DNA of 64,000 bases from Vanilla planifolia (lineage: Eukaryota; Streptophyta; Magnoliopsida; Asparagales; Orchidaceae): the NCBI GenBank assembly GCA_023846275.1, contig CM043877.1, forward strand, positions 14,305,107-14,369,106, given 5' to 3'. The number at the start of each line of letters is the position of its first letter. The stretch's first letter is position 1. Made by a program: the position numbers and the translations under genes. The notes under the pieces are model-generated. The model searched no databases, was not told the DNA's origin, and was given only the letters and a program-made list of their open reading frames with translations. Of the stretch, positions 36,672 to 48,710 are shown in pieces.

Positions 36672-38736
36672 AAGAGTTTAAGGACGAATTTAACCAAATT
36701 TTTTATATTGTTAACCCAAGTCATATAGGCTCATCTAACTGAGCAAATTCATCTGTCTACTGCCACTGAGAGTTATTTGAATGGACCTAGAAGGCATGGA
36801 GGTAAGCACATTTAATTAATTGTAGACATAACTAATAAAGTAAAAAACCAACGATTTAAAAAGTTAAATACTAACAATTTAGAGATTGATTAATGAAGAC
36901 ATGAAACAATAATTTGCTATGAAATTTCACATGAGTGCCGAATAAGGTTAGTCAAGATGAAGTTAGCAAGTAAGACTTGAGTATTCTAGCTAAGAAAAGT
37001 GCATCATAAGGTGAGATTAAGACTTTAGTTTGTGACTTCCCAAGATGAGATTACCACTATTTTGAAAGTCTAATACATTCCTATCTATCTTATGGATTGA
37101 ATGTTAGATGAGTTAACCACATTAAATTAAGAGTTAAAGTCTTTCTTTGAATACACAGGTAAGTTCTTGACATACTATTTTATTATGAGGTTTATGAAGA
37201 GCATATCACTTTATCTAAGTTTCAAAAAGGTTTAAACTAAAGATTTATAAGATAATATATAGGTATACATACATTGATCAAAATGAAAATTTTACTATAA
37301 CTGAAAATATTATCACTCATTTGAAATCAATGCCTTATATAGAGCGAGTAAAACAAGTGGCAAGTAAGTAAAAAACCAATAATAGGCATGAGAAATGACT
37401 ACAGAAATTATAAGATTTTTTATCACAATTTAGATGTTCGATTAATAGCCAGTTAATACACATTTACCAAGAATATCTTATGAAAAATAGAAATTAAAAG
37501 AAACACATCATGAGGATAATTTTGAGTTTAAGGCTATATTAAAAAATGAAGACGCTAATCAATTTCTCAAGAGAATGAACATAATGATTATAAGGATGCT
37601 CCTAATATGCTCGTTATGAGGTGTATCTTGATCATACCCCAACCTACGGAGAATTGCGGTAATACCAACGTTTTCACTCATCTTATAAGTTGGTCGTAGA
37701 TGGAGATAACAACATTAATATAATGTCTAAAACCATGTTTTCTAGAACGAACACGAAGCCTATATCATACTCGTAATCATATTAAGTAGTCTGAGTAGAT
37801 GAAAAAAATCAATAAACCAAAGATGTCAAGTTCCATTCACCTTGGGTTCATACATAAAGAGTTTTGGTTGGTGCTCCATCAAGATGTTTGTCATATATTG
37901 TCAAGGTTTTTCTTAGTTGTATGACAAGGATGTTATCATAATAATGAAGCCAACACCTATATTATAACAAGGAACAGAAATATGGTGACCACAGCTTGTT
38001 AAACCTAAAAATAATTCTAGTATCACATCAACAAAATCCCATTTATTTGTAAAAAAAGAAAAAAAAAATTGTAATATCCTGGATTAGAAAGAATTTGAGA
38101 ATAAAAGTTCGACAACACCATTTCTAAATTCTTGGGTATTGTTACAAGCCTCAAAGTGTTGAAGAATTAGGTTGTGTATCAGAGATTTAACAATTTGCTA
38201 GAAGAAGATAAGGACATACTTCTTAATGACTTTCGAACTCAACTACTACCTATCAAACTATTTAACAAACTAGACTTGCTTCATAGTTCATTATTATTGA
38301 GTTGAATAGATTTAAGAAAAAAAAAAAAGAATAAATTTTAGAATGAATCTTAAAGAAAACCCAAAATTTTAGAGGCAAATCCAAAATCATTGGGAAAATA
38401 TTTTATTAGTGATAGATTACGACTGCGCTATTCCAACATTATTGGTGTATGTGAACGATGAAACTTAGAGAAAGCATAAAAATAATAAAATAATAAATAA
38501 TTATAAAATATTATCCCCTTATTCTTAGATTGGATTATAGATTGAACATGAAGTGTGGAACTATAATATTCCATAAGATTGATTTGTAGAGTAACTACTA
38601 TTAAATTAGAATAAGAGAAGAGAACAAGTAGAAAATGACTTTAAATTCTAAGAAGAGAAACATGAGTTCTTAATCATACCATTTGATATGCTAGTAGTGA
38701 TTTTGTCAAGATGACTAATGCTTTTAGACCTTAATT
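36672..38736 (+). pseudogene. Ty3/gypsy pol remnant (copy Z3)
   Basis: This is the recent duplicate of 24,481-26,545. It has the same protease-like LVVDGDNN word (about 37,690), the same reverse transcriptase start near 38,580, and the same stops. It carries no independent signs of function. Confidence 0.75.
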
Positions 38737-39571
38737 GAAAGATCTGAAGCAAGAAACCCATCTCATCAAATTCTATGGTTTCCAAAGAATCAAAGTGCGC
38801 TAAGAAAAAAGCACCAAAATGGGCATTGAAATCATAGGCTTCAAAGAAGGCCAAAAGTCCTACATCCATAACTCAAGGTGTAGCATTTGGGTGACAACTT
38901 TCCAAGATTTATCATGCCACACCACATATTGAACTTCTTTGTTGCATAAGTATCAAAAGATATTATCAAAGCCCAAATCCATGACTCTAAAGCTTGCCAT
39001 AGGACCCAATGCCAATGAAGCGTGTTAACCATCCACAAAAAAGGAAACTACCACCCATACAAGCTTTCGACTAATTCATTTTAAAATTTAACAATATGCT
39101 CCACTCTTGCACTTGTCAGCACAAAATAGAGAAAAGGCTAATCAAATAATATTTCAATTGCATTGGTCTAATCTCTAAAAAATAGCAGTTCATTAAGGCT
39201 TTCTTCTGAAAAAGAAGGAGACTTAAAAATTATTAACTTGTATGGATGAAACATTAAAAATAGAGAAAGCTTGTTCTTCAAGAAAGGGAATATGACAAAA
39301 GAATAATAACAAAATCTGAATAAATCATTGGAATTGCTACAAAAGTTCTGATGAATATTTTTACAATAGACTACAGGAGAAAAGAAAGAAAAGCACCCAT
39401 GAACAAGAGCCAGGAATCAAGCACTGCAAGTTTAGAAAAAGCTAGCACTCATAGAAACCCAAACCCAATAAAGTTAATACCCATATGAAAGACAACTAAG
39501 GGAGAAAAAGAGAAAAAGCTCACTTACATGAACAGCAAGTAGATTTTATTCCACAAAGAAGATAAACACAA
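38737..39571. other. Unassigned sequence, duplicate of 26,546-27,380
   Basis: The content is the same as in the first copy, with overlapping minus-strand frames at 38,648-39,038 and no recognised family. The duplication ends here. Confidence 0.4.
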
Positions 39572-39574
39572 TAC

Positions 39575-40030
39575 ATAAGATAGATAGGTAACTTTAAATA
39601 CATAAGATAGATAGGGATGTATTTGGCTTTCAAAATAGTGGTAATCTCATCTTAGGAAGTCACAAGCTAAAGTATTAATCTCAACTTGTGATGCACTTTT
39701 CCTAGCATGAATACTCAAGCCTTACTCGCTAACTTCATCTTGGATAACCTTATCCGGCACTCATATGAAATTTCATATCAAATTAATGTTTTCATGTCTC
39801 CATTAATCAATCTCTAAATTGTTAGCATTTAACTTTCTAAAACATCGATTTTTTACTTTTCTAGTTATATCTACACTTAATTAAATGTGCTTAACTCCAT
39901 GCCTTATAGTCCATCATTCAAATAACCTCTCAATGGTAGTAAACAAAGATGAATTTGTTCAATAGGATGAGCCTGTATGGCTTGGGTTAACAATCTAAAA
40001 AATTTTGTTAAATTCTTTCCTAAACTCTTC
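39575..40030 (-). pseudogene. Ty3/gypsy remnant, partial (copy Z4)
   Basis: This is the reverse complement of about 24,481-24,900 and a direct-orientation relative of 4,060-4,450. It extends past the point where Z2 is fused to RNR2 (GGTTAACAATCTAAAAAATTTTG onward). It therefore shows what the gypsy sequence looked like before those fusions. Confidence 0.7.
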
Positions 40031-41540
40031 TAACTAAGATTTGACATCCCCCTTAAACATCATCAATTTCTTTGTCACAAATCTGCCCTCACTAGAATTA
40101 GATGCAACCATGTGAGGTTATGTTTGTTACCTGGAATAATACTTTGTGCCTTTTTAGCATTTACATAAAATGTACAATGCAAATAAATTTTTCCTAAATC
40201 AATGTTGTGCATGAATTTTAGAAAATTGTAACTCTAACACTAAATATTTGATACAAGATGAAACAATAAAGTCTTCTAATCACCACACCCTTTGTACCTA
40301 GATTTATTTTATTAACTTCAAAAGTTTGAGTTCAAATGCAAACAAATTAGAAATTTTAGCTAAACACAATTCTTGTTTTGTAAGAACTATAGAACTTTTT
40401 CTAAAAACAAGATCACGACAATGATTCATAAGAAATCAACAAGGTTTGGCCAATTCATTAATGAAAATATTCAAACCCACAAAAAGAATTTGTAGTGAGG
40501 TAACATTTTTTTAGAGTCCATTAGATCTAAGTTCGTAGAGTTGAACAAATCAAAATCAACAAAATCATTGTTCCTCACATGCAATTTAAATCAATGTAGG
40601 AGTCTTCAAGAAAATCACAAAGAACACAAAAGAGTTATAAAATAAATAAAGAGATATGTAAGAGATTACTTAACTTGTCTCATAAAAGGACCTTTCCAAG
40701 AGTTTCACATAGGATTTTACTATAAATGATCATCGCAATAAGACAAAAAGAAACTCCATGGAGGAAACTAAACCTTTGCATGAATCAATTTCAAATGTTT
40801 ACAACCCATAGGTCCTATTTATAAGCTAGCAATGTAAAGCATCATCAACAACTTCTATGCTGATTAAATAGTGATATGTAGAATTTTGGCCTGTGCTGAT
40901 TGGACAATAAAAATTAAGTAATTGAACATCTATTGGATTATCTTATCAAAGGGCGTATAAGCTGTTGTCGATTGATATCATCTTGTTTTAGATGATTTGA
41001 CATTTTCCTTATCAAGCAAGAGACATTTAAGATAACATATCAATCTTCCACATGCTATTATTGTGATAGGTCAATTGATAAAGTAAAGAAATCTCTACTT
41101 AGGAATAATCATTATTTAATCACAAAAATCTATGCACATTAAAAATTTGAATTCAAATACACCACATCTACTCCCTTTAATCCATCACATAAACATAATA
41201 TCTAATAAAAAAGAAATAAAAAAACTTGCTACATCATGCAAATGACTAATAAAAAGCTACTAAAAATATATATGGTATTCATTAGGTCATGCCTTCGTAA
41301 CTCAAATGGGTACTCTTCCTCTTGTTCCTCTTTCTACTTGTAGCTCATCGTGGTCATCTCCAACTACAAAGAAGGAATGAATACAAAGATCTCTTTGGAG
41401 AAGGAGGCTTATGTACTAGAGGTGGAAATTAGATTGTCCTCAGAGGAAGGGATGGGCATTTGATATAAGTTTAAGGAAATATTTGATGCTAGGAGGGATA
41501 AGACAGATGGAGAATAAATTCATATCTTGTCTCATGTATT
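40031..41540. other. AT-rich DNA, possibly more degraded gypsy sequence
   Basis: The first ~100 bases may continue the gypsy remnant. Beyond that no motif, RNA gene or repeat edge was recognised. Confidence 0.4.
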
Positions 41541-41544
41541 AATT

Positions 41545-41770
41545 GTGTTCATGCAAGTGTATAGTCTTATCCACAATGTGCAATTGTGTTTTCAAAGAGT
41601 CTAGTCATGCCCATGAAGTATCCAGTCGTGTTCATGAACTTTTCAACCATGTCTACAAAGTGTCCAACCTTCCAACCATTTATGCAAAGTGTTTAGACGT
41701 ATCCATGGAGAGTCAAATTGTGCTTGCCAAGTTTATAATTATGTTCATAAACTATCAATCATGTTTGCAA
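41545..41770 (+). repeat. Degenerate 21-bp minisatellite
   Basis: About ten diverged units of roughly 21 bases follow a pattern like CATGAAGTGTCCAGTCATGTC. Because 21 is a multiple of three, one frame stays open for 78 codons (41,543-41,779) and reads as loose heptads (for example HEVSSRV, HELFNHV, YKVSN). I regard the frame as a product of the repeat rather than a gene. Confidence 0.75.
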
Positions 41771-42541
41771 AAGTATTAACATTTCTATTTTTAATTTTGA
41801 CATGCCATGTGAGGCACTCAACATATTATGTTTGTTAATAAATCATATTATGACCTGATTTGATTTGAAATCTAACCTAAATAATCCACCTATATGGATT
41901 TCTTTTTCTAATGACTTAATTCAACTTGATTGATTGCCCCACCCATTTATATTTGGTGGGTTGACTTTCGATTGAGGGCAACTTGACATTAATAATTATA
42001 TAACTAATATTGAATATCATTTGTTAAATATCAGCCATATTTGTTTATCCCAATTATAACTAATAAGCAAATAATTGAATTTTTGAACTAAAATAAATTT
42101 ATTATCTATATACTTATAGTTTTTAATTTTCTAGGAATAATTAATTGTTTTTGTAACTTCTATTTTACTAGGAATAATTATCATTTACATGGTGTTAGTT
42201 GTGTGGAACTTAGCATCACAAATTAGAGTAATATTGATTAGTTTTATTTATAAAATGAATTGAGATGGTACTATTCAAATGTTGATCTTTGGATCTTGGT
42301 CTTTCTTTAGATGTCTTTTATTTTTGCCAATTTTAGGTTATGTTCACTTTGGCATATTCCTCTTTTTCTCCCTTTTTAAATCCTATATTTGTTCTTAGAG
42401 TAACATTATTTGAACATTTGCTGAGCTTTTATGCTTGAAATAAAATGATGCAAATCTCATCAAATGTTGAGTTCAAATACATATGGGTGTAATGAATTCT
42501 TTGAACTCAAAACCAAGGCTACCAAGGATAAAATCTATGAT
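41771..42541. other. AT-rich DNA without recognised features
   Basis: There is no gene, RNA or repeat similarity that I can support. It borders the left end of duplicated segment A. Confidence 0.5.
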
Positions 42542-44222
42542 GTCATCATCTGCAATGAGAGGTCTATCATCATTCAAGGAGCTGGTAAGACATTTTGCTT
42601 TAATGGTATGATTCTTTTTCCAAGGATCTCAACTGGTCATGTAAGGAGTGGATATGGACCTATAAGATTGGAGAAAGTCACTTGTAAAGTAAGTACCAAG
42701 CTTCAAAGGAAATGGTACAGGATAACAAAAGGGAATGAATAGATGAAGCTACAATGGAGCTGAGGACAAGGCTATGTCTTTCTGTAAACTACAAGTAAGA
42801 GTAAGGTTTGTAATAAGAAGGGTTGGAAAGTGTAAGGGGTTGTTTGGACAAATAACATGTAATAGGACATGCATGAGTAGCACTTCCTCAAATTATAGGG
42901 AAATGATGGGAAATGTTAAAAGAAGTGGGAAGGGGAGAAGAAGAGGAGTAAGTTAAAGAGTATAATAAAAATTGAAGTGGTATCTTGCAACATCTGATAC
43001 ATGTAATGCTTCCCTGAAACCTCCAGGTTAATCTCCTACCTACAAGAGTTAGGAAGAAAGCCTACAAATAAAAATTCTAATGTAGAGCAAAAGGCAAACA
43101 AAGAGGTCAGCAAAGAGTCCAATATGAGAGAAGACATAATTCTATCTTTTGTCATTTCGAGTAGCAAAGGATACAATGCCTTACAAAGTCTTAAAGCAAC
43201 GTCCCAACCATCCATCAAAAGTAAGAGAAAAGTAAAGTACAGTAAATAAAATAAGGGATGGGCTTTTATTTCATAGCACAATACATAATAGAATACCCAC
43301 CATTGCACATATCTTGCATAACAGTATCTAGGTGAGTGACTCCTACCCTCATTAGTCTTATGATATTACAAATCTAGTAGTTTCTACTAGTTTTGTCCCA
43401 AACCACAACTTATTAGAGGATTGATTACTTCTGCTATGTCTATCTTGATACTGCTCTTGGAATTGAGGTACTGTCTGTTTATTCCAAATCAATCGCAACT
43501 TTTTTTCTCTCAAATGTTATGAAAAGCACTTTAGACTGGTTCCAACATTTTTAGATTGAGAATATTGCCTTCATATCACACATGAAACTATTCATCTTCA
43601 TGTTCCTTCCACTTTAAAGCTTCTTGATAACTTTTTGCTTGATAAAATCTGTTTAAGGCAAGTACCCTAGGATTCTATCTGCTCTCATCATTTATGAAAA
43701 TTCATAAAAGTATACAATGCAAAATCTTATTTTATGAGACATTCAACTCCATGCAAAACAGGAATTTAAACCAATGATGCTTGATTTTGTTGATTTAGGA
43801 ATTGCATCTAAGGCAACTTAGCACAATTTCAAGTTCTTTATATTTAAATTCTTCAAATGGATTGTTTTCTTGCATACCCATGGGTTAATTTAACAATATT
43901 TGTTTTGTGTTGTTCATCTTTCATTTTCAACTAAATATTAAGCTTAACCCTCAAAATTTCATCAGGATAGGGTAACCCAGAAATTATCTTCAGGAGGGAA
44001 GTAAGTTTCAATCAACATTGGGCCGAGTCTTGTGGTCTCTAACGAGCAGGTCTTTTCATCCTTTTCCTATTGATACACTGATCTACACTACTTCCTTTTG
44101 GAAAATTTCTCTTTCTCATCATCACATTATTTTGCCCTTATGCAGGTATAAGCAGTGTACAATGCCATGAGAAGAGATGAACGAATGAAATACTTCTTAT
44201 GATTATGATGAAAATTCATGTA

Positions 44223-44227
44223 AAGTG
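44223..44227. repeat. Target-site duplication, left
   Basis: AAGTG immediately precedes the TG end of the solo LTR and is repeated at 46,086-46,090. Confidence 0.85.
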
Positions 44228-44987
44228 TGAAGTGTTTTGTGCTAAAGAAATCCCACAAGAGGGGGGGTGAATTGTGCATTTAAAAATCTTATAACTTTCG
44301 AAATTAAAACTTAAAAACCTTTAAGCAAGAGTAAAGAAAGTTGAACACACAAATTTTCAAGTGGTTCGACTCAAAACCGAGTCTACGTCCACCCCCAACC
44401 GGTGTTGGGAAAAATCCACTAAATACACCAATTACAAGTGAGGTTTTGCCTAATGTTCACCTCAAACCTACTTGGGATTTTTACTACGGCTAATCCCAAA
44501 CCTACTTGAGTTTTTACCGGGCTCAACTCAAACCCGGGGCTTTAGAACTACTGTCGGGATGCCCTTGCCCCAAAACGAAAAATATAAGGATTGGCAAAAA
44601 GAACTTAGAAGAAATCGGAGAAAAAGAAGAGACACACACAATCGACAAATAAGAGGGATAGAAATTGAGAAATAATTGAAAAATCTCTAATTCCAATAGC
44701 CTTCTTGCCGCTTTGCTTTTTGAGCTTGGATGCACCGTTTTTGCTTGAGTTTGCTTGAATTTGAGATCTAAAATCTTTGAAAAATTTTAACAAAGGTTAA
44801 ACTGAAAAATACATCAATTTTCCCTATTTATAAAGCTCAAATTTGAGCTCTAAAAACACCCCCAACGGCTCCAAAAATTAATTAGCCGTTTGGGCAACAG
44901 ACGGAAAGTAACCACCGTCTGATCCAGGCCCAAAAACGAACGGCACAGATTGATTTAAGCATTTTACCGTTCGGGCATAATCCAGAC

Positions 44988-45120
44988 CGTTGGATCCGGG
45001 CGCGTAATCGAACGGCATGGATTAAATCTTACGGGATGAATCCTGTGCGTTGGATCCGGGCGCGTAATCGAACGACACGGATTAAATCTTACGGGATGAA
45101 TCCTGTGCGTTGGATCCGGG
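44988..45120. repeat. 60-bp tandem repeat inside the solo LTR
   Basis: Two full units and the start of a third begin CGTTGGATCCGGGCG at 44,988, 45,048 and 45,108. The units are nearly identical. They lie just upstream of the TATA-like element, where enhancer-type repeats are often found in LTRs. Confidence 0.95.
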
Positions 45121-45205
45121 CGGGCTTGATCTGAGCCATTGGATCCTGCGAAGGCTGAAACAGGGATTTTTAGTTCCACATTGCGTATGCGGAACTATTG
45201 GAGCG

Positions 45206-45214
45206 CTATATAAG
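45206..45214 (+). promoter_or_regulatory. TATA-like element of the LTR
   Basis: CTATATAAG lies in a GC-rich setting, about 90 bases after the tandem repeat. It is a good candidate for the LTR core promoter. Confidence 0.6.
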
Positions 45215-46085
45215 AAATCCACCCTGTTTACATTCCGAGCCGATTTGGGGTTGGCTCTCCCCTTCCTTGACCAGGACTTGATCACCTGGTTCGGGTTGAC
45301 TTAGCAATGCACTGTTTATTGACCGTTGACAGTCGCTGCAATTTGACCTCGCCGTGCTCCTCTCGGCGGGCTTGGCTTAGCCAGGCACTGTTGATTTGAC
45401 CGTTGACCAACGCTAGCCGAGCTCCTCTCGGCGGGCGTTGGGCGGGCTTGTCTTAGCCTTTTCAGGTCAACCAAATTTTTATTTTTAAATTAAATTTTTA
45501 ATTTCTAAAAGACCTGGACGGGCTGTATTCACGCCGGGTCGACCCGCCCATTGCTACAGTGAATTTTCCCGAGACTTCGGCTGTTTTAGGGTATTTTTTA
45601 AGAATTTTTGTGCCAAAAATTTAAATATAAATGTATAAAAATAATTTTATATTCTTATAGTATTATGAGTTATTTAAATAACTATGAAAAGAAATTCATG
45701 AAAAACAATTCCAAAATAATATTAAAAAAATCAAATATCAATGTCTATATATTTTGTCAAATATGCTTGGCCCAAAAATCAAAATTCAGTATTAAATAAT
45801 TTTATAATATTTTTAAATGTTAATACTACTAGTGTGTCTCATAATCTCAAAGTTTAGACATATCAATTTCAAGAGAAATAAAAAGAAATTCAATTATAAA
45901 AAATCTTGTGCATGTCTCAAAATTTCTTGAAGTATGCCATGACCTCAAGGCCCTTAGAGATCATTATTTTAGACATCTAAAATACATGGCTTGATTTTAA
46001 TTAATTATTAACAATTTTACTTAAAATCAAGCCCAAATAAAATATACACATTTATGCTTGACTCATCAAACACAAGGGCGTAACA

Positions 46086-46090
46086 AAGTG
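46086..46090. repeat. Target-site duplication, right
   Basis: AAGTG follows the CA end of the solo LTR and matches 44,223-44,227. Confidence 0.85.
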
Positions 46091-46770
46091 CTATTGTACT
46101 ACATTACTGTAAACATTCTAGGTATAGCTCAGCTCATATTCTGTTGCTGGTTTTATTTTTTATAGTAATCTTAGCTATTGAATACACATGATCACATGAA
46201 TTCATCAGCTTTGCTTCTTACAGCAATAATGATCTAAACAAAGTGAGGTTAATGAGCTAGGAACTTTTGGTCAAAACTCGATATTAAATATAAAGCACAA
46301 ATTTGAAGATGAAATTGTCATTAGAATTTTTTGAAAGATAGAGTAATGCTATAATAATTATAAACATTAAATTATAGTTCAATTTTTTTAAATTTTTGAA
46401 AAACTTGAAATATTTCATTATTTGGAGTTCGAATATAATTCTCTAAACAAAACTATGTCAGAACACGGTTTATTGAGTTCAGGTTTGAATGTTTCATTTT
46501 CTCTGAGTCGATATTGCTTACATAAAATGCAACAACCAATGGTTAAATATCTGACTGCTTGATTGTTGCAGGTTGGCATAGAACATCAGGCTGAAGGATC
46601 CTTGGGGAACTAACAAGAATGCCAAAGGAAATGAACAGGTATAATCTTATTAGTCATCTGACTAGGTTTTACTTTGGATATATTAAGTCTAGTACATTTA
46701 AATACAATTTGAACAAAAAAAGATAAAACAAAAGTTGAATATGTTGTAAGGATAATTGTGGAGGAATGTT

Positions 46771-48385
46771 TTCTTCTGAAATGGTAGACGATGTTGCTTT
46801 CCAAGTATAAAAGCTTCACATATATAGTTTGGATCATTCAATAAAGGAAAACTTTTCACCATTCCTTCTTTTGTCAATAATTTCAAACCTCCAAAGTTAA
46901 GGTGACCATACCTTAGATGTCATTTCAAAGAATCATTTGAAAGATGCCCAAGATAACAAACTTCACTTGTTGATTTTAATTGAAGAGGAAACATGCGATT
47001 TGTCGACATCTTCACTTTAGTAATATTCCTTCCTTTTGAATCTTGCAAAAGAAGATAATAATTCTCCATATGTATAATATATCCTTTCTCGATTAATTGC
47101 CTAAGGCTAAGAATATTACTTTTCATATCAGGAATAAAATATGCATCTGAAATAATAATTGGAAACTCATTCTCTTTGTAAAGTTTTATATTACCTTTGC
47201 CTTCAACTTTCAACTTTGATGAGTCTCCAAACTCACACTTTCTTGCACATTTTCAATTCACTCAAATAGATGTCTTTTTCCACACATATGGTTGCTTGCT
47301 CCTGAATCAAGAAACCATACATCTTTTTTTTCGTTGCCCTCTTTTTCAGCCAATAAAGATATTGAGTTTTCTTTTGATGTTTCAGCATAGTTTGATTGAT
47401 TATTTTTATGCCAACAATCAGAAGCATAATGACCAAACTTATGACAATTGTAACATTCAATATTTCTACCTTATCCTCGACCTCGAGAAGAATTATTTCT
47501 TCCATGCCCGTGTTGAGTGTAAGATTGATTAAATTTCTGTTGAGATCTGTTTTGGAAACGATCTCTTCCACATCCTCGATATGAACCTCTTTCTCTTCCT
47601 CTTGAATTTAAATTCTCTTTCTTCAATGTATTGTCTTCTTTCAAATTCAATTTTGATTCTAATGCTTGATCAATAGGTGCAACTTCAGCCTTTTTCTTTA
47701 GTCTTTGCTCATGCACTTATAAAGAACCCAGTAGCTCTTCAATAGATAAAGTACATATATCTTTAGATTCTTCAATTATTGTTACCACATGTTCAAACAT
47801 AGGAGTTAAAGAACGAAGTACCTTATCAATGACACGTACATCATCGATTTGTTCTCCATTTCTCTTCATCAAATTCACAATAGCAATCAAGCATGAGACA
47901 TAATCTGAGATAGTCTCATTTTCATTCATCTTTGCTTGCTCAAAATCACCCCTAAGGATTTGAAGCCGTACACGCTTCACCCGTTCAACACCTTTGAAGA
48001 TTGTGTTGAGTTTACTCAAAACCTCTTTGCTTGTAGTCGCTTCTACAACTTTCTCAAAAGTGGCTTCATCAAGTCCTTGATATATTAAGAACAATGCCTT
48101 TTTGTCTTTTCTCTGATTTTCTTTCAACAATTTCTTCTCCGCTTCAGTAGCATCTGATTCATCAAAGCTATTGATAACAATCTCCCAAAGATCTTGCGAA
48201 CCAAGAAGGGCTTTAAATTGAATGCACCAATTATCATAATTTTCTTTCGTTAATTTAGGAACGATCTGTTGCATAATTCCAGACATTGTAAATGAAAACA
48301 CCCCTTTAAAAAAAACTTTGCTCTTCTCCCTTCGACGCTGCAGCATTCGATCTACTTCCTTCGCTCTGAGCTAATTGTTGGGGAT
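46771..48385 (-). pseudogene. Ty1/copia gag-pol remnant, 3'-truncated
   Basis: Reading leftward from the PBS: a copia gag of the UBN2 type (48,346-47,717; LTKENYDNWCIQFKALLGSQ near its start, EELLGSL near the end). A stop at 47,714-47,716 interrupts the continuation, where VHEQRL is expected to follow directly. Next come an Arg/Gly/Gln-rich stretch, then in a shifted frame a zinc knuckle (CYNCHKFGHYASDC) and the protease word WFLDSGASNHM. The GAG-pre-integrase region follows (47,213-46,920, then GHLNFGGLKLL and LGKQHRLPF). It is cut off at 46,771 before the integrase core. One stop and at least two frame changes make it defective, but it is the best-preserved element in the window. Confidence 0.93.
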
Positions 48386-48398
48386 GGCTCTGATACCA
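48386..48398 (-). other. Primer-binding site of the copia element (initiator tRNA-Met type)
   Basis: On the minus strand the sequence is TGGTATCAGAGCC, the standard copia PBS complementary to the 3' end of initiator tRNA-Met. It starts four bases inside the LTR end. It fixes the direction of the element and marks the adjacent repeat as its 5' LTR. Confidence 0.93.
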
Positions 48399-48402
48399 CT
48401 TT

Positions 48403-48710
48403 GATGAAAATAAAAGAGTAGGGAGAAATTTGAAAATGACAACGAAAGACTGAAGGAAGAGGAAGAGAATAGCTAAGAATTTTTCATTCATAAAATTGCA
48501 TAATCACAATGAACCAATTACATCTATTTATAGCCAAGAAAAATATCTAATCTCCCAAATCTTTTCTCATAATTCAAAAGTTTGTTTCTAATCCCTAAAA
48601 ATCCTCAAAATACTTAAAATATGCTAATCATGCTTAAAAGTGCTAACAACTCCTTAAAAAATGCTAGCAAGCACTTGAAAAGTGCTAACCATCCTTAAAG
48701 TTTGCTAACA
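48403..48710 (-). mobile_element. 5' LTR of the truncated copia element
   Basis: In minus orientation it begins TGTTAGCAAACTTTAAGG at 48,710 and ends TTTTCATCA at 48,403, about 308 bases with TG...CA ends, followed by the PBS. No matching 3' LTR exists in the window because the element is truncated at 46,771. It contains several near-repeats of a TTAAGGATGGTTAGCACTTT-like motif. Confidence 0.88.

Larger units (their letters stand above)
34394..39571 (+). repeat. 5.17 kb recent segmental duplication, copy 2
   Basis: This is the partner of 22,208-27,380. It begins inside P3 at TCAGCGGCAATCTCC and ends after ATAAACACAA, then continues into an inverted gypsy fragment. It carries GCCTT near 34,477, missing in copy 1. 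The other RNR2 copies also have these bases, so copy 1 has the deletion. Confidence 0.95.
44228..46085 (+). mobile_element. Solo LTR, 1,858 bp
   Basis: It begins TGAAGTGTTTTG and ends GGGCGTAACA, giving the TG...CA ends of an LTR, and is flanked by AAGTG on both sides. Segment B has the empty site (GTAAAGTTCTGTTG near 53,780). No PBS, polypurine tract or coding domain lies inside, so it is a solo LTR left by LTR-LTR recombination. It contains a 60-bp tandem repeat, a TATA-like CTATATAAG at 45,206, and an internal repeat of the CTCCTCTCGGCGGGC segment (about 45,300-45,440). G+C is well above that of its surroundings. The window starts inside another copy (1-688). Short frames within it (44,472-45,304) are not genes. 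Confidence 0.92.
42542..46771 (+). repeat. Duplicated segment A (interrupted by a solo LTR)
   Basis: Direct relative of segment B (52,108-54,472), with clear but modest divergence. Left part 42,542-44,227 matches 52,108-53,780 and right part 46,086-46,771 matches 53,781-54,472; the solo LTR separates them. At 46,771 the match ends where a truncated copia element begins. The piece 42,542-43,285 may itself be a copia LTR read leftward: it resembles the stretch after the copia RNase H at 48,711-48,944, and its edge reads TGTATTGTGCTATGAAATAAAAGCCC. Open frames here (42,464; 42,774; 43,036 minus) have no recognised product. Confidence 0.8.

Noticed and set aside
41545-41770. CRISPR-like spaced repeats
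   Set aside because: The 21-bp units are contiguous and degenerate without spacers, and the sequence is from a plant genome.
44340-44420. tRNA-like GGTTCGACTC motif
   Set aside because: It is an isolated T-arm-like string in the solo LTR without a matching acceptor stem, D-arm or anticodon arm.
44472-45304. Short frames in the solo LTR, one containing repeated PDPTHRIHPVRF
   Set aside because: The repeat comes from the 60-bp tandem units; LTRs of this kind are non-coding.
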